Positions 10,006 to 25,386 of a stretch of DNA of 64,000 bases are shown piece after piece (position 1 is the stretch's first letter; each line of letters starts with the position of its first letter). The DNA is from Pseudozyma flocculosa PF-1 (Eukaryota; Basidiomycota; Ustilaginomycetes; Ustilaginales; Ustilaginaceae): NCBI RefSeq assembly GCF_000417875.1, contig NW_006920876.1, positions 719,495 through 783,494 of the forward strand, read 5' to 3'. Made by a program: the position numbers and the translations under genes. The notes under the pieces were generated by a model, which saw nothing but the letters and a program-made list of their open reading frames with translations, was not told the DNA's origin and did not search any database.

Positions 10006-13000
10006 GCTGCGAGATCGCTGCAACGGCAGCGGCGGCGGCGGCGGGCGTCAAAAACTGAGCGGGAGGCCGGGGGGGAGGGGGAAGGGGCCTGCAGAAGAGA
10101 AAAAGGCAGGATCCGTATTGTCAGTGCAACGTACTTGCATGGGCGGGCGGGAAGTGCATGCTGCCGTATATGTATGAGGGCGGAGACGCACACCCGATTC
10201 CTGCCATGGTACGTACACGGCAACGCCCTCTGCCGGGCGAGCAGGCATTCCGGCGTCTGACGTGCGGCGACGAGGCAACGAAAGAAGGATCCAGTGTGAC
10301 AATGCCATGGTGAGTGGCTCAGCGCTCGCTCGCCCAAGGGCGAGGCTGGGCGCCGTACGACGAGCAAGCGACCCGAGCATCAGAGGGCACATCGACCTGT
10401 CTGCGTCTCTATTCTTGATTCATGATTGATGGAGACCGACCTTGGGACGGCTGAGTTTGCCCTTTGTCCCTCGCCATCCTCTCTCTCTCTCTCTTCCTTG
10501 CTCTGTCGTGCTGGCCTCGCTCGAGTCGACGGGGCGGTGGCGCGTCAGGAGGCGTCGGGCGCTGCATCGCACGGCAACCTGTCAAAGGGCCCCAACTTTT
10601 TGCGCTAGATTTCCGTATCCCCCTTCGGCCGCAGAAAGGCTCAAGGTCATTTAATCGGAGAGACGACGCCCGCGCCATTGCGTTACTACTCTGGCGCAGC
10701 GCAAAGCTCAGCTGGCCGCCGCCGTCCGCCCACTCACAGCCAAGATGACCGGCGCCCTTGGATGCGTTGGCTGCAGTATCATCCGAGCAGGGCACCTAGG
10801 CTGCCCGGACTCTTCGCCGAGTAGCCGTGACGAGCGGGCGTAGGTGCTGTAGGCGGCGGGCGGGCGGGCGTCGTCGGCGCGGTTTTGAAAGCCTTGCTGT
10901 ATGTGTGTATGTATGTGTGTAGGCGCAGCGCACTTTACGCAGGAGCGGGCTTGCTGCCCTTTGTCCACGAGCAGGCCCGCCTTTGTGTTTGACTGGCGAG
11001 GCATGGTGCCCTCGCTCGCCCACGACGGCTCTAGGCTACGGCACACCTCTCTGTCTCTCCTTCCGTTCCCTGTACGGCAGCATGATATCCGTCTGGTACG
11101 TCAGAGGGGCCTGGCCTGCCTGGCGCGGCGCGCTTCCGGTCCTAGCCACGGCCACAGCCCCACTGGACGTGAGGAATCTTGAATCTCACCCAGGGCTTTC
11201 ACTTACCACTCTGACTACTCTGACTTTCAGCCATCACCGGGTTGTCGCGGCTTCGACCGACGCCGGCTCGGTCCAAGAGCCGATGGGCCAGCAAGCAAAC
11301 AGGCCGACAGACGGGGCACACAGGCAGGCCAGGCATGGTTGCGGGCAGCGGAAACTCGGCCTGCTCCGAGGTAGGCACAACCCGACAGCGCGCATACGCT
11401 GCATGCTGGGCAGTGTGCCTGTGCCTGTGCCTGTGCCTGCCGAGCTGCCCGTCGAGGGCGGATTCCTTCTGCTTGGCAGCGGACATCGAAGCCGTAAGAG
11501 TAGTCGTTCTCCACACCGCATGTGACCTCTGCCTTCCACGAGCGAGCACATGCTGCTTTTCGATGATCGTCGCTGCTGCCTGTCGATCCCCGACCTGGTA
11601 CATACAGTAGCCCGCCCGCTTAGGGACGACGCCGGTAACTACCTGCCTGTAGATCACGCTCGACGAGCCTGCAAGGACATGATCCAGCATCGCAGGCGAG
11701 CACGGCTCAGATCGAGGGCTGGAAGCCAGCCGAAGCGACTCACCCCCGCGTCGCTGCTGCAATATGGCGATCAAACACTCTTTCTGCATCGTCGCCGCGC
11801 CATCATCCGAGCGGCGCTGTTATCCAAAGCTCCTCGACGACCCCTGGTGGACTACTTCCATGGCCGCGCCGCCGCTCTGACGGTCACAGCAAAGAGGCGG
11901 CCGCAGGCGGGGCCCGACATCTGTCACTCTCGTGGTTGTTCCAAGAAGGCGCCCTGCTGCCACTCATCCTGTACGCACCGTCTCGCTTCCGGCAAAGAAG
12001 CCATCCCGACCGCCACACTACTTACTAGTACTCTTTTTCCAGGAAGCCGGCGCCGGAATGGGAGGTCAATGCCGTGCGCCTGGCGTGGGAAGTCCCCACC
12101 GCTAATGTATGGCGGGCCGTCGACGGACAGTAGAAGCTTAATATGGCGAAGTCCTGCCACTGCTAAGATAGATCGAAGGACGGGCACGCCCTCGAAGATA
12201 TATTGGAGCGCGCACGGTGCCGAGATCCGCGGAGAGCTCGCGATCACGACGGGAGGTAAGGCCTGCGTCGCCCGAGCCGTGAGCTGGATGGCCACCTTCG
12301 GCAGGGTCGCGTGTTGGGCGTCAGTATCTGCTAGCTAGGCCGCCTTGGCGATCAGGTCTCGGGGAGGAGACGGGCTTACCCGAATAGCGCCAACTCTCTG
12401 TTTGGTCGCGGTGGGATGCTCGAGGTGTCCGTCCAGGCCTAAGGCGACATGATATACGCGACAGGGCCACGCCGGTGGTAAGTAAGTACCAGTCGCAGGG
12501 ATCCTGGACCAGGCCAGATAGGCAAGCTACAGTATGCCATGCCACGCCACGCCATGCAAAGTCAGAGCAGTACGGTACTACTGTAGCCTGGCACGGCACG
12601 GCCTGGCCTGGCGTCGCAGAGGAGCGACCTCGGGGTCTCACTTAAACGTTTAGCGTGAGATGGTCCTGCCCCGTAGATCTGATAAGTATCAAGGTCCTGC
12701 TCCTGAAGCAGGCCCTGCGTGCTGCGCAGACCCGCCACCTCGACCAGAGGTCTGGATCACACTCTAACGCTTCGATGCAGCAAGCGCTGTTTGCTTCGAG
12801 AAGGCGCCTTGGCAACCAGCTAACCAGCTGCTTCTCGAAGATGGCAGCGGGCGTGCAGCAAGTAAAGGCTCGAGCAGAAGCCGCCGTTCGACAGCGCGCG
12901 GTACGTATCTGGCGTAAAGATGCGACCACGGTATAGCTAAACCCATCGAGAAGGGTGTGCGAGGGCAGGAGCAGGGCGGCATGTCTCTCCACGACGATCA

Positions 13001-14221
13001 AACGGCCACAAGACGCCTTGCGCCGAGTCTTGATCAGCGTTGAACCATGCTAGTCCGGCTCTGCCGTACTGACATGCTGCTGGCATTGGTCGGTGGACAA
13101 GGCTTGCTCGTGTCCCTCGTCGGGGACGTCGAAGAGAGCGAAGGCCGTGCTGCACGGTGGTCGGTGTCTGCACGCCGCCGCACTGGACCGCCAAGCACCG
13201 CTCTTGGGCCTCTAACGGGCGTCCGGCCGCGAGCGCCGCGCGAATGATGCGCCATGGTTCTGCGAGCACATGTGCTTTCGTGAGCACGCCTGGGGACGAC
13301 GACGCGAACAGCGCTTACAAAGACAGGCGCAGGTCAGCGGACCGTGCGGAAAGCCATACCGTGCCTTGTCCTCTCTTCTCTTGGTGTCATCGGACGGCGT
13401 GGCGATGCTCGAGCCTGGTGGAGATGGCAGCAGGGGGGAGCGTCTGTGCCTGCGGAGCGGGGTCGGCGAGCAGGTGGCGGGGGAGGGCCAGATGAGATGA
13501 GGGCGGGTGTCGGCTCCGAGGCAGATGAGTTGCGCGCGCACTGACCCACAGCCGCACGCCTGCCCGCCGGCTTGGCCTGGCCTGGCTTGCCAGCAGGCAG
13601 GCTGGTGGCGGGCCAGCACCCCGCAACAAAAGGCCAGGAGGCAGGCAGCCACAGGCAAGGCCCGAGCGACAGCCAGCAGCGCAGCGCAGCGTAGCGGACC
13701 TGGTCGACAAAGGGCCCCCGTACCGCTCTCTTCGTCTCGCCTCGCCTGCACTGCCCTTCTCGTATCGACCCACTTCACCTTTCCTCCTGGTCTCGTCGGC
13801 CCGGTCCGCCCCCGATTGTCAAACCGTGACCGACAACAGCGCTGCTCGATCTCACACCACTTTCTGCTGCCTCTCACCACGAAATCACGCCCGCTCGACC
13901 CTCCAGCAACGGCGTTGCGCCTACGACGTGCCCCTTCGCAAGTCAAACAGGGCCGACTTCTCATCACCCGCAGACCTCGGCGGCTGACGTCGCCCACCTT
14001 GTCGCTTGCGCTGCATCGGCAGCCCTCCGCACCTCCGCCTCGCTGGATCCCTGGATACGCTACGCTTACTTGTCTTGCTAGCAGGCCCGGCTCGGTCCGA
14101 CCCGATCTTGACTGCGTGCTCATCTTTGCAACGACCACGAGAGGCCCTCGTCTTCAGCGACCTTGATACGACCTCTCTTGCACGCGAGCTCGAGTCTTTC
14201 AGCACCCGGCACCCGGCAAAG
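10006..14221. other. Long gene-poor region upstream of CBK1
   Basis: These 4.2 kb lie between two divergent start codons. ORFs up to 262 codons are open here but have random-looking composition and no recognisable domain. Visible structure: a CT run near 10485, a TG-rich run at about 10893-10920, (GTGCCT)n at about 11416-11440, short GGCACGGC/GGCCTGGC repeats at 12540-12610 and a small hairpin with arms CTTCGAGAAG (12794-12803) and CTTCTCGAAG (12831-12840). From about 13700 to 14221 the DNA is pyrimidine-rich, as expected for a long 5' leader of the kinase gene. I find no tRNA or rRNA. Confidence 0.55.
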
Positions 14222-16847
<2,626 letters not shown>

Positions 16848-17400
16848 GAGGCTCGACGCCCGCCCCCTCCATTGCTTCCGCCTCTTCCCCGCTCAAGTCG
16901 CGCTCCCTCCTCCTCGACGGTCGGGCGATGGGGAGAGAGAGAGAGAGATCGAGACCGCTGCATCGATGGTGGAACGACGCAGTCAAAGGAGGAGGGAAAG
17001 GAAGAGAAGAGGAGAAAAGAGAGGACGATGTCACCTTATCATGCATTCGCGCACGCGCACCCGTCAGTCGCAAACACGCCCATCGGTCCGGAACAGAACA
17101 GGGACATTCGAGCTCGAGTCGCACCTCGCCGTGCAGACCTACCCCACGGCTCGGATCGAACATAGGAGCGCGGGGCGCACGATCGATGATTAATGGTATT
17201 GTCCTGGACGTGCGGTCAGTCGCGACGTGCGATATGCTGGAGAGACAGAGTGAGCGATAAGAGGCGCAGATGATACAGACACGGAGCAAAGAGGGGGGGT
17301 CAGCGGCCCGGCGGGCGGTCGCAGGCCCAGAGCGGGCGAACAAGACGAGAGCGCACAAGAAGGTCCATAAAGATTCACACTCGGATCGCGCCCGCTCGCT
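16848..17400. other. Intergenic between convergent CBK1 and GMC gene
   Basis: 3' flanking DNA with GA-rich patches near 16930-17030. No coding signal beyond shadow ORFs. Confidence 0.6.
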
Positions 17401-19551
17401 CTAGAGGGCAAAGGCCAGGAGCGCCGACGATGCGACGCCGACAGAGGCGAGCTGCCAGGCCGTCAGGCGGCCGAGCGACAGCGTGGCGGCCGAGGAGCTC
17501 TTGCTGCTCAGATCCGAGGGCGAGCCAGAGGCAGCAGCGCCGGAAGCCGGACCCGACACCGGAGTGGAGCCGGACGCGTTGCCCGACGCAGGCGAAGAAG
17601 AGCCGCCGCCGCTGCTGCTGCTCTGCTTTAGCGCCTCGTCCCGCTCCTTGAGGACCAGCTCGGCGCCAATCTCGGCGAGGCCGTACGTGGCCGCCATCAG
17701 GTGTGCGCTCAGCGAGATCGGCGGCACGGCGGCATCGATGACGCGCAGGTTGCGCGTGCCGTAGACCTTGAGATCCGTGCCCACGACGCCGCCGGCCGAG
17801 CGCGGCAGCATGGCGCACGAGCACGACGGGTGGTACTCGGTCTGGACGTGGTCCTTGATCCACCTGTCCCAGTCGGCGTCGGACGAGACCGACGAGCCGG
17901 GCACCTGCTCGCTACCCATGTGATCCGACAGCGGCTTCGTGTTGGCCACCTGCCGCGCCAGCTTGAAGCCCGTGCGCATCGTCTCGAGATCGAAGCGGTT
18001 AGTCAGGTATCCCGCATCGATGAGCGGGGCGGCGAAGGGGTCGCTCGACTGGATCAGGATGCTGCCGCGCGATAGCGGTTGCTGCAGCGCCGCCTGCACC
18101 GACAGGCCGCCGAAGCTGATGGCACACAGCAGCTCAATCGGCCCGACGTCGCTGGTAAAGATGTCATCGACCTGGACGCCGTACGTGAGGTCGTAGCCGC
18201 GCTTGACGGCCTCGGGCGCGTCGAGGGCGGCCACGGTGGCGGCGCGCTCCTGGCGCATCTCGGCGACGAGCGTGGCGCGGTAGTCGCCGTACAGCGTGTT
18301 GGCGCCGACATAGGCGATGGCCGAGTTGACGTACGAGTCGGTGACGGGGTCGTTGGTCACGCGCTGTGGCGGAATGTCCGAGGGCTGGCTGGGCTCCCAG
18401 GTGAGGCCGGCCGAGACGTGGTCCTGGACGTGGTGCCCGACGCCCGGCAGATCGACGATGACGGGCACATTGTGGCGCTCCAACAGCGAGCGGTCGCCGA
18501 TGCCCGAGAGCTGGAGGATCTGCGGGTCGTTGACCGAGCCGCCGCAGAGGATGACCTCGCGGGCCGCGTTGACATTCAGCCGATCCGAGCCTGAGGCGGC
18601 CGAGTACTGGACGCCCGTGGCCCTGACGTCGCCGCCGCCGCCAGACGAAGAGCCCTGGTCGAAGAGGACCTTGGTGACGGTGTGGCCCGTGAGCACATGC
18701 AGATTGCTGCGGTAGGCGTACGGGTCGAGGTAGGCGGTGCGGGAGAAGGAGCGCGTCCAGTTGGTCGGGTTGATGGTGCTGGTGGCCACAAAGGCGCCCC
18801 ACGACTGTCCGGCGTCCGGATCTTGGCTGATGGCGGTGCCAAGCTCGGCGACGCTCTGGAGGAACGAGGCGACGGGAGGATAGCTCCTGGCGGGCCAGCT
18901 GACGTGGAGCGGGCCGTCGGTGCCGTGGGATGCCGGGTTGAAGTTGATGTCGACGGCGTCGAGCAGCTCTTTTCTCGGAGGGGTAAAGTTTTCGCTCTTC
19001 TTCATGGCGCGCAGCATGTTGTTCCAGCCCCAGGTGCCGTCGGGGCCCTCGCCGTTGATCTTGGCCCAAGCGTTCTGCTCGACTTCGCTGTGGCGGACGT
19101 AGTAGAGGCCGTTGATGGCGGCGCTGCCACCGAGGACCTTTCCGCGGGCCCAGGGCGTGACGCGGTTGTTGAGGCCCGACTGGGCGACGGTCTCAAACTT
19201 CCAGTCGTACTTTGTGTTGGCCGCAGAGTCGTAGAGGTTGGCCGAGGGGACAACAAACTTGCGATTGTCGTCGTAGCCGCTGTCCCCGGCCTCGATAACA
19301 GCGACGGTCACGTCCGGGTTCTCGGAGAGGCGGCCGGCGACGACGAGACCAGCGAGGCCGCCGCCGACGACGACATAGTCGTAGGTCTGGCCGTTGAGGT
19401 TGTTGCCGTTGCCGGTGACGCTGCGCCTAAGGACCTCGTGCGGGATGGGCAGGCTGCCGGGCTGGCCAAAGGGGACCGACTTGGCCGCGGCGAGCGAGGT
19501 GGCGGCCGAGGCGAAGAGCAGCGCGCCAGAGAGGAGCGACGCGCCCACCAT
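17401..19551 (-). CDS. Secreted GMC-family FAD oxidoreductase, probably GPI-anchored
   Basis: One exon of 716 residues. The start ATG leads a signal peptide (about residues 1-22, LLSGALLFASAATSLAAA). The FAD-binding motif YVVVGGGLAGLVVAGRL spans about residues 59-75, followed by the GMC signature WARGKVLGGSAAINGLYYVR. The active-site His lies in EYHPSCSCAMLP (His574), and a second catalytic-site His in SLSAHLMAATYG (His617). The family oxidises alcohols or sugars (glucose, aryl alcohol, choline, methanol) and passes electrons to O2 or quinones; the substrate cannot be read from the sequence. The C-terminus is a Ser/Gly-rich stalk ending in a hydrophobic tail (LASVGVASSALLAFAL), typical of GPI attachment. 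No intron is needed. It is convergent with CBK1 and has about 2.7 kb of gene-free DNA upstream. Confidence 0.92.
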   Translation of the reverse strand: MVGASLLSGALLFASAATSLAAAKSVPFGQPGSLPIPHEVLRRSVTGNGNNLNGQTYDYVVVGGGLAGLVVAGRLSENPDVTVAVIEAGDSGYDDNRKFVVPSANLYDSAANTKYDWKFETVAQSGLNNRVTPWARGKVLGGSAAINGLYYVRHSEVEQNAWAKINGEGPDGTWGWNNMLRAMKKSENFTPPRKELLDAVDINFNPASHGTDGPLHVSWPARSYPPVASFLQSVAELGTAISQDPDAGQSWGAFVATSTINPTNWTRSFSRTAYLDPYAYRSNLHVLTGHTVTKVLFDQGSSSGGGGDVRATGVQYSAASGSDRLNVNAAREVILCGGSVNDPQILQLSGIGDRSLLERHNVPVIVDLPGVGHHVQDHVSAGLTWEPSQPSDIPPQRVTNDPVTDSYVNSAIAYVGANTLYGDYRATLVAEMRQERAATVAALDAPEAVKRGYDLTYGVQVDDIFTSDVGPIELLCAISFGGLSVQAALQQPLSRGSILIQSSDPFAAPLIDAGYLTNRFDLETMRTGFKLARQVANTKPLSDHMGSEQVPGSSVSSDADWDRWIKDHVQTEYHPSCSCAMLPRSAGGVVGTDLKVYGTRNLRVIDAAVPPISLSAHLMAATYGLAEIGAELVLKERDEALKQSSSSGGGSSSPASGNASGSTPVSGPASGAAASGSPSDLSSKSSSAATLSLGRLTAWQLASVGVASSALLAFAL

Positions 19552-20921
19552 GTTGTATCAGCGTGCAAGCGCGACTGGCTCAGCGGGAGGGGGATCGAGG
19601 CGGAGACGGGTGCATGGATCGCCGGCAGGCAGGCCACGGCGAGGTGCAGGAGTGGCGCAGGAGTGGCGGTGGTGCCGGAGCGTTTGGGCGGCACCACGCG
19701 TCTGGCGATGAGGAGGCGGCGGCGACGGCGGCAGTGGCGGTGGAGATGCTGATGCCGGCAAGACGAGGGCGAGTCTGGCACGCACGGGAGGGCGGGGGAG
19801 TAGAGCCGTGTGGGAGGCTCAAGGACAGAAGGCGAAGCTGGTGGTGGTGGTACGGTGTGAGGACGAGGAGAGAAACAAGGGGAGCGACAAGAACGACCTG
19901 TTATGGCTCCGCTGCCTGGCACTGTGCGACGCCAAAGCTGGGGGTGCCTCTTGGCAGTCGAAGGGCCGCACCCGAGGGAGGGGGCAGGGGAACGGCATGC
20001 CTTGAGCCCGAGTGAGGCGATGCCGCCGGCGCAGTGACGGTGGTGGTGGTGGCCGTTGTAGCTACAGTACCGGGACTCCCCTGCGCGCTGGCCGGACCAG
20101 GCTACGGTATGGTGCGGTACGGTGCGGTACGGGTAGGAGGTCGCCAAGAACCGGCTTGATGCGGCCAGCCAGTAGCCCGGGATGAGCCGCAAAGCAAGCA
20201 GCCAGCCATGCAACGCAGCGACTTCCGCCACCGGGACGCAGGAGCGACGGACGGCATGGAGCAAGTCGGATGCATGGGCGAGTGCTCAAGCCAGTTTGCT
20301 TGGTCAAGGTGGCCTGATCCGACCTGTCTGCTGGCCTCAGTCTGCGTCTGCATCCGCGTCTGCGTCGGGGCTGTTGGCATCGCTCGTGGGGCTGGCCGAG
20401 CGGGGCCGATGATCGTCCATCGTCGGCCTGCCGGCGTGCCTGGCTTTGGGCCCCGGCCACATCCGAATAGGCCCAAGACGGCAAGAAGGAGGCTGTGCAT
20501 GCACCAACGGGCCTCGATGGTGCGGCCAGGGTAACGCTACCTACCGGTAGCAACGGTACGGTACGGTACGGTTGACACGCACGGCTTGCCTGCTTGGGCC
20601 TGCTTGCCAGCATGCTACCGGTACGGTGGCCGAGCTTGTTGACCGGCCACCGCCGCTGTGCGGCCACGACGGCCTGCTGGCGTGCAGACGCCAGCAAGCA
20701 AGGACCAGAGATCGAAAGAGAGCAAGCAAGTTGAGACGGAACGTTGGATGATGGCCGAAAGCAAGAAGCAGCAAGCGACGGGTGCGTGCCGGCCCACGCA
20801 CGACGTACGGCCAAGCCCGAACGTCGCGTTTCTCGGCGCATCTTGGCAGGCGGGCGTGGGCCGAGGCAGGCGGCCGACTACCGCTAGGCGAGTCCCAAGA
20901 CGCCGCACTGCGGCGCCGTCT

Positions 20922-20950
20922 TGGCCTGGCCTGGCCTGGCCTGGCCTGGT
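20922..20950. repeat. (TGGCC)n tandem repeat
   Basis: About six units of the pentamer, followed by related GGCAT/GGCTT steps to about 21010. Confidence 0.85.
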
Positions 20951-21397
20951 AGGGCCGGCTCTTCCTAGCTTGGCTCTGGCATGGCATGGCATGGCTTGGC
21001 TTGGCTTGCTTCATCTGATTGTCAAATTGAGCCGTCGTTTGTTCGCCTCTCCGACCGCCGCTCAGGATGCACAAACGACGATGACCTGGCCTGGCCTGTC
21101 GCTCCTCGCTCGCTCGTTGATGGCTGCGTGAGGTATGTACGTGCGTGCGCGTCTTGGCGCTCGCCAGCGGGTGCGTCCCTGCAGGCCATTTCTTGCTTGC
21201 TGTCTTGGACGCGCAGCGCAGCCAGCCGCCAGCGAGCGACGATTCGGCGCGAGTCTGCCGTGCGTCTTGCCCAGGCCTGCCTCGTTTCATGCCGACCTCA
21301 CGGCTTCGGGCCCTTTTTGCCCTGCCTGCCTTCCCCTGCCTCTACCTTTGCCCGTTCGGGGACTTTTTCCAAGCCTTCTCCCGGTTGCCCCTCGGAT

Positions 21398-21421
21398 GGC
21401 TGGCTGGCTGGCTGGCTGGCT
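21398..21421. repeat. (GGCT)n microsatellite
   Basis: Six tandem tetramers in non-coding DNA. Confidence 0.85.
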
Positions 21422-22260
21422 TCTCTCTCCCGACACGACCATCGCCTCTCTGCCTCGGCTTGTCTCTACCTCCTGCGCCTCTAACCTCGATGCATAGCTA
21501 GAAAGCAAGGATCGGGTCGTCCGAAGATCAGATCGACGTCGTCGCTCCCTCAGGTTTCAATTGCTTCATCTCCGTCTCTCAAACATCAAAACTGCTTTGC
21601 CATGGCTAAAGAGACAGGACACCTCGATCTCAAAACGGCCAAGGAAAAGACGAGACGAGACGAGACGAGGGGAAGGGAGAGTGGGGGAATGTGTGAATCG
21701 ATGAATGACCCAGCGACTCCTCTCCGCGCCTCGAAGACGCGGTCGTAGTGGGCAAAGCGAAGATGATTCTCAGTGAAAAGGCGCTACCAACCCGCTCCCG
21801 ACCCGCCGGTGTGACCCGACGGGCAGGAGAAGATAGAGTAACTAGAGGGTTTGATGTTGGCCCAGCATGAAAATGCAAGATCGGTGGGTATGTTTCCCGA
21901 TCTACATTGATTAAAGGGCCCTCGAAGGGGATGGGGATGGGGAGGATGGGGAGAAGGGGTGGGACCGGGGAGGATGGCGGAGGATGGCGGAGGGATGGGG
22001 CAGGGAGGGGGTCGGATGGCCAAGGGATGCGGCAGGCACCCCGCCACCCACACATACGCCTGCTCACCAGGCACTCACTCGTCTTATGGCTCTCGAGAAC
22101 TTACCGCGTGTTGCGACCCCCCCTCCAGGCCTGGGTCTGAACTGCTCTGCTGCTCTCGGCGGTCAAAGGGTGAGAAAGAATGCGACGAGGCGGGTGGCCT
22201 CTGATCTTTTGCACGGTGGCATCGCCAGCTTCTAGCTCGGACCAAACGCCCGACGCCGGA

Positions 22261-23859
22261 TCACTTGCTGCTCGTGGCGCCCTGGCCTACCGCGCACTGC
22301 TGCTCCCAGTTCCACCCCTTGGGGTGCTGCAGCTCCTTGACAATGCCCCGGAACGCCTCGAGCGTGCAGAGCTCGGGGTGCCCCTCGTAGTGCTTGCCCT
22401 GGTCCGCGCACGCCGGCAGCTTCATCGTCCGATCGCCGTACCGCACTCGGACATCTGTGCCGGAGGAATCCGGAGACGAAAGCAACCGCAATGTGGCCTA
22501 GTCAGCGCACCGGACGGCCGACGGCATCGGGACCACGGAACACGCGCCCAATGGTGGATACTCACAGTGGTCAGAGGACGCCGCGGCGCCCCCGGTCAGC
22601 GACGACATCAGGCTCTTGGCGCGCCCAAAGATCGACGGCGCTGCCTTCTGATCCTGAAACAGCTCGATGCCGACCGACGCGGTGAAGACGGGCCAGCGGA
22701 AGTCGAAGCAGTCGAGCGTGCACAGCAGACCGGCCAGCGAGGTGTCGTGCGTGGCGTAGAGGGCAAACTTGAGCGCCTCGGCGTCGCCCTTGTCGGCCTT
22801 TTTCTGCATCCGGCCGGCGAGGTCCTCGAGGAGCCGCCCCATGGCGAGCCGGCGGAACTCGAGCCGCTTCTCCGGATCCTCGGCCTGGTAGCCCGAGAAC
22901 CACTCGCCGACGATGGCGTTCTCGACAATCGACTGCGTCTCGCTCTCGAGGAACACGGGGGGCACCTTGAACCCGTGGGACTGCGCCGCACGGATCGTGT
23001 CAAAGAGGCCGTTGAGCCTGGGGTGGCCGTCGACGCGCATCGGCACGCCGTTGGTGTAGGGCATCGTCTTGGCGTCGAGCTTCTCCAGCGACGGGTTGAG
23101 CGCGCGTGCGGCGGCGTCGGCAAAGGCGCGATCGAGCGAGCGGAGCCTCGAGCAGCCAAAGGTGTTGGGCAGCAGGTTCTCGTTGGTGCCGTTGCGGACG
23201 AGGACCTGCGGCACAAAGGCGGCGGCGGTGCCCGCGGGCGAGGCCGGCTGCATCGTCTGCGGGTGCATGCCGCGGATCAGCTGCTGCAGAGTCTCGATGG
23301 TGCGGCTCATGTTGGTGCTCCGGAAGTAGACCTTGTCGGCGTCGTCGGGCGTAAGGCGTTGCGGGAGGAAGCCAAGCTTGTCAATGTAGAGCGAACGCAG
23401 CTCACGTCCGAAGCGAAGCGTCGAGAGGCGGCCGAGGTCGGTCAGCTCGCCCAGCAGGCACTCGCCCTCCTCGCCGCGAACAGGTCTCCCCTGAGAGTCC
23501 TCGCCCTCGACGGCGCGGTTGACGCGCAGCCGGCCGGCGTGACCCTGTGTCTGGATGTCGACGCGGCCGACGTTGAGCGTTGGCCGTGAGTCTTCGGTGG
23601 TCGGGGTGAGGTCGAGTACCGCGGCCTCAAACTTGCGGCCGGCGTGGCAGAGGTTCCATCGCTGAGGGAAGAGGTGGGTAAGGCGGGTGCGCACGGGTGT
23701 CCTCTCGCCGTGGCGGACGAGGTAGTGGACCTGCTGGAGGCTGAGGCCCGCTGGCGGCTCGACCCAGCCGAGCCCGTCGCCGGCGGCTCCGGCGCCGGCG
23801 TTGGGTCGCGCCGAGTCCATGGGAACGGCGCTTGTGCTTGCTACATCCGAGGCCTGCAT
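22261..23859 (-). CDS. Histidine acid phosphatase (ACP/phytase-type, branch 2 histidine phosphatase)
   Basis: The enzyme hydrolyses phosphomonoesters through a phospho-histidine intermediate. Two exons, 23859-22566 and 22454-22261, give 495 residues. The donor is GTGAGT, the acceptor GGCACAG, and the phases match. The catalytic RHGERTP motif is at residues 49-55 (nucleophile His50), and the proton-donor motif His371-Asp372 lies in ATHDTSL. Before this the family-typical YFRSTNMSRTIETLQQLI occurs. There is no obvious signal peptide: the N-terminus MQASDVASTSAVP is polar. This suggests an intracellular enzyme of the lysophosphatidic-acid-phosphatase (ACP6) or related group rather than a secreted phytase. 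The substrate is not readable from the sequence. It is divergent from the exomer gene across 1.5 kb. Confidence 0.9.
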
Positions 23860-25386
23860 TGTTGCGAAGGGCGTCGTCTAAGGTTGGCGTGAACGCGGAA
23901 CGGGCGGATCCCTGAATTGAGCGAGAAGTAGGTAGGTGTCCGAGTTGCTTGAGCAGGGCGATGCTAGGCGAGGCGTGGCGTGGACGTTATGACTGATCGA
24001 AGAGGCGCCGGTTGATATCGGGGGTATAGGCTGCCGAGATGGTGCGAGAGGTATTGACGAGGGTAGGTAGAAGGCTCGAGAGTGGGTATGGCTTGATGAT
24101 ACAGCTGCTGAGACAAAGGCGTGAGTGCGGCGGCCGGCGATGAACGTGATGGCCCGAGGGTAAGCAGCAATAGGGCAGGAGATAGCAGGCGGGCAGGCAA
24201 ACAGGCAGACAAGAGGGCGAGCACCGGAGAACGATGGAAGAGTGGACAAGAGGGGTTCGCCCAGTGAAGACCAAGGAGCGAGCGGGCGGGCGAGCGGACA
24301 AGGCGGCTTGCGATCGAGGTTCCAAGCGGTGTCGAGCCAGCGAGCGTGAGCAGCGTCAATGAGGGAGTCGTGAGGATGCGCCTGGCCAAAGAGGGTCGGG
24401 ACAGGACGGACACGGCAGGGCAGGGCAGGGCAGGTCAGGGCAAGCAAAGCTAGGTTGATGGTGGGGCTGTCGAGGGCGGTGATGGGAGAAGAGCGACAAG
24501 CCAGCGGACGACGGCCGACGGGGCCTTTTTGAAGCGACTCGACGAGGGCGGCGGAAGACGACGGAGCGAGAGAGACGAGACGCGGCTTGGCTCATCGCTT
24601 TTTCGCTTTTGCTCTGCATCTTCCTCTGCTCTGCCTGGCCCGGCAGGCAGCGCGGGCCACAGGAGGTAGGGCGGGCAGGGCGACCACGCGGCACCGGCCA
24701 ATCAAGGCTCGCGGGTGCTGGGCGGCCGCAGCCAGCCGCGAGGGCGCATCATACCTACCTTCCTTTCCCGTGCGGGTCTGGCGCGGACCTCAATCAACGC
24801 TCTCGACTGCACGGTCTAGCGGCGTGTTGGCAGGCCAGCCCAAGCCAGCCCAGTAGGCAGGCGCCAGCAGCGGAAGGCCCGGGCGAAGCAAGGCGAGATG
24901 GGCCAGCGTCAGGCCTGCCAGGCCCAGGCCCAGGCCAAGGCTTGGGCTTGTCCTGCCGCTGCCGCGCCGCGCCGTGGTTGCATGTCGGAAGGGCCGACCT
25001 TCTCAGATGGAGATCGGATCGAGCCGATGGGGCCTCTGACGAGCAGCTTCGCACCTCCATCCTCGGCCTCGTCCTCGTCCTCGATCTCGCTGCGACCGCC
25101 CCCTTGACGACACCCTCTCACGAACGACGCGACGACCTGCCTTGCGACCCACCGGTCCCCACCACCGTCTGCACCGACCGGCCCCCGGCTGATCCAGGCT
25201 GAAATCGATATCCGCGCCTCGGCCTGGGCTTGCTGCATCTACTACCCATCTCCCTCTCGGGTCACTCTTCTGCTTGCCAGGCCGCCGCCTCGAGAGCCGG
25301 CCCTAGGTCGCTCCGTCTTTCTTCTACATCCCTTCGGCCGCCGCTGTCGCCTTCGCCGCCGCCCCGCCGCCGCCGTCACTGCCACC
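23860..25386. other. Divergent upstream region of acid phosphatase and exomer genes
   Basis: About 1.5 kb with both promoters. Short GGCAG runs occur at 24414-24440. The last 150 bases before 25387 are C/T-rich, like other 5' leaders here. No supported gene. Confidence 0.55.

Larger units (their letters stand above)
19552..22260. other. Gene-free stretch rich in short tandem repeats
   Basis: This lies upstream of the GMC gene and downstream of the acid phosphatase gene. It contains GGTAC/GGTGC repeats (20105-20135, 20555-20575), a TGGCC run at 20922-20950, (GGCT)n at 21398-21421, (GACGA)n near 21650-21672 and GGGGAT runs near 21928-21950. The open frames are compositional. The first several hundred bases before 19551 are the likely promoter of the GMC gene. 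Confidence 0.55.

Noticed and set aside
11550..12338. 262-codon plus-strand ORF
   Set aside because: Random-looking composition with no domain and a non-ATG-quality start. Kept as unannotated DNA.
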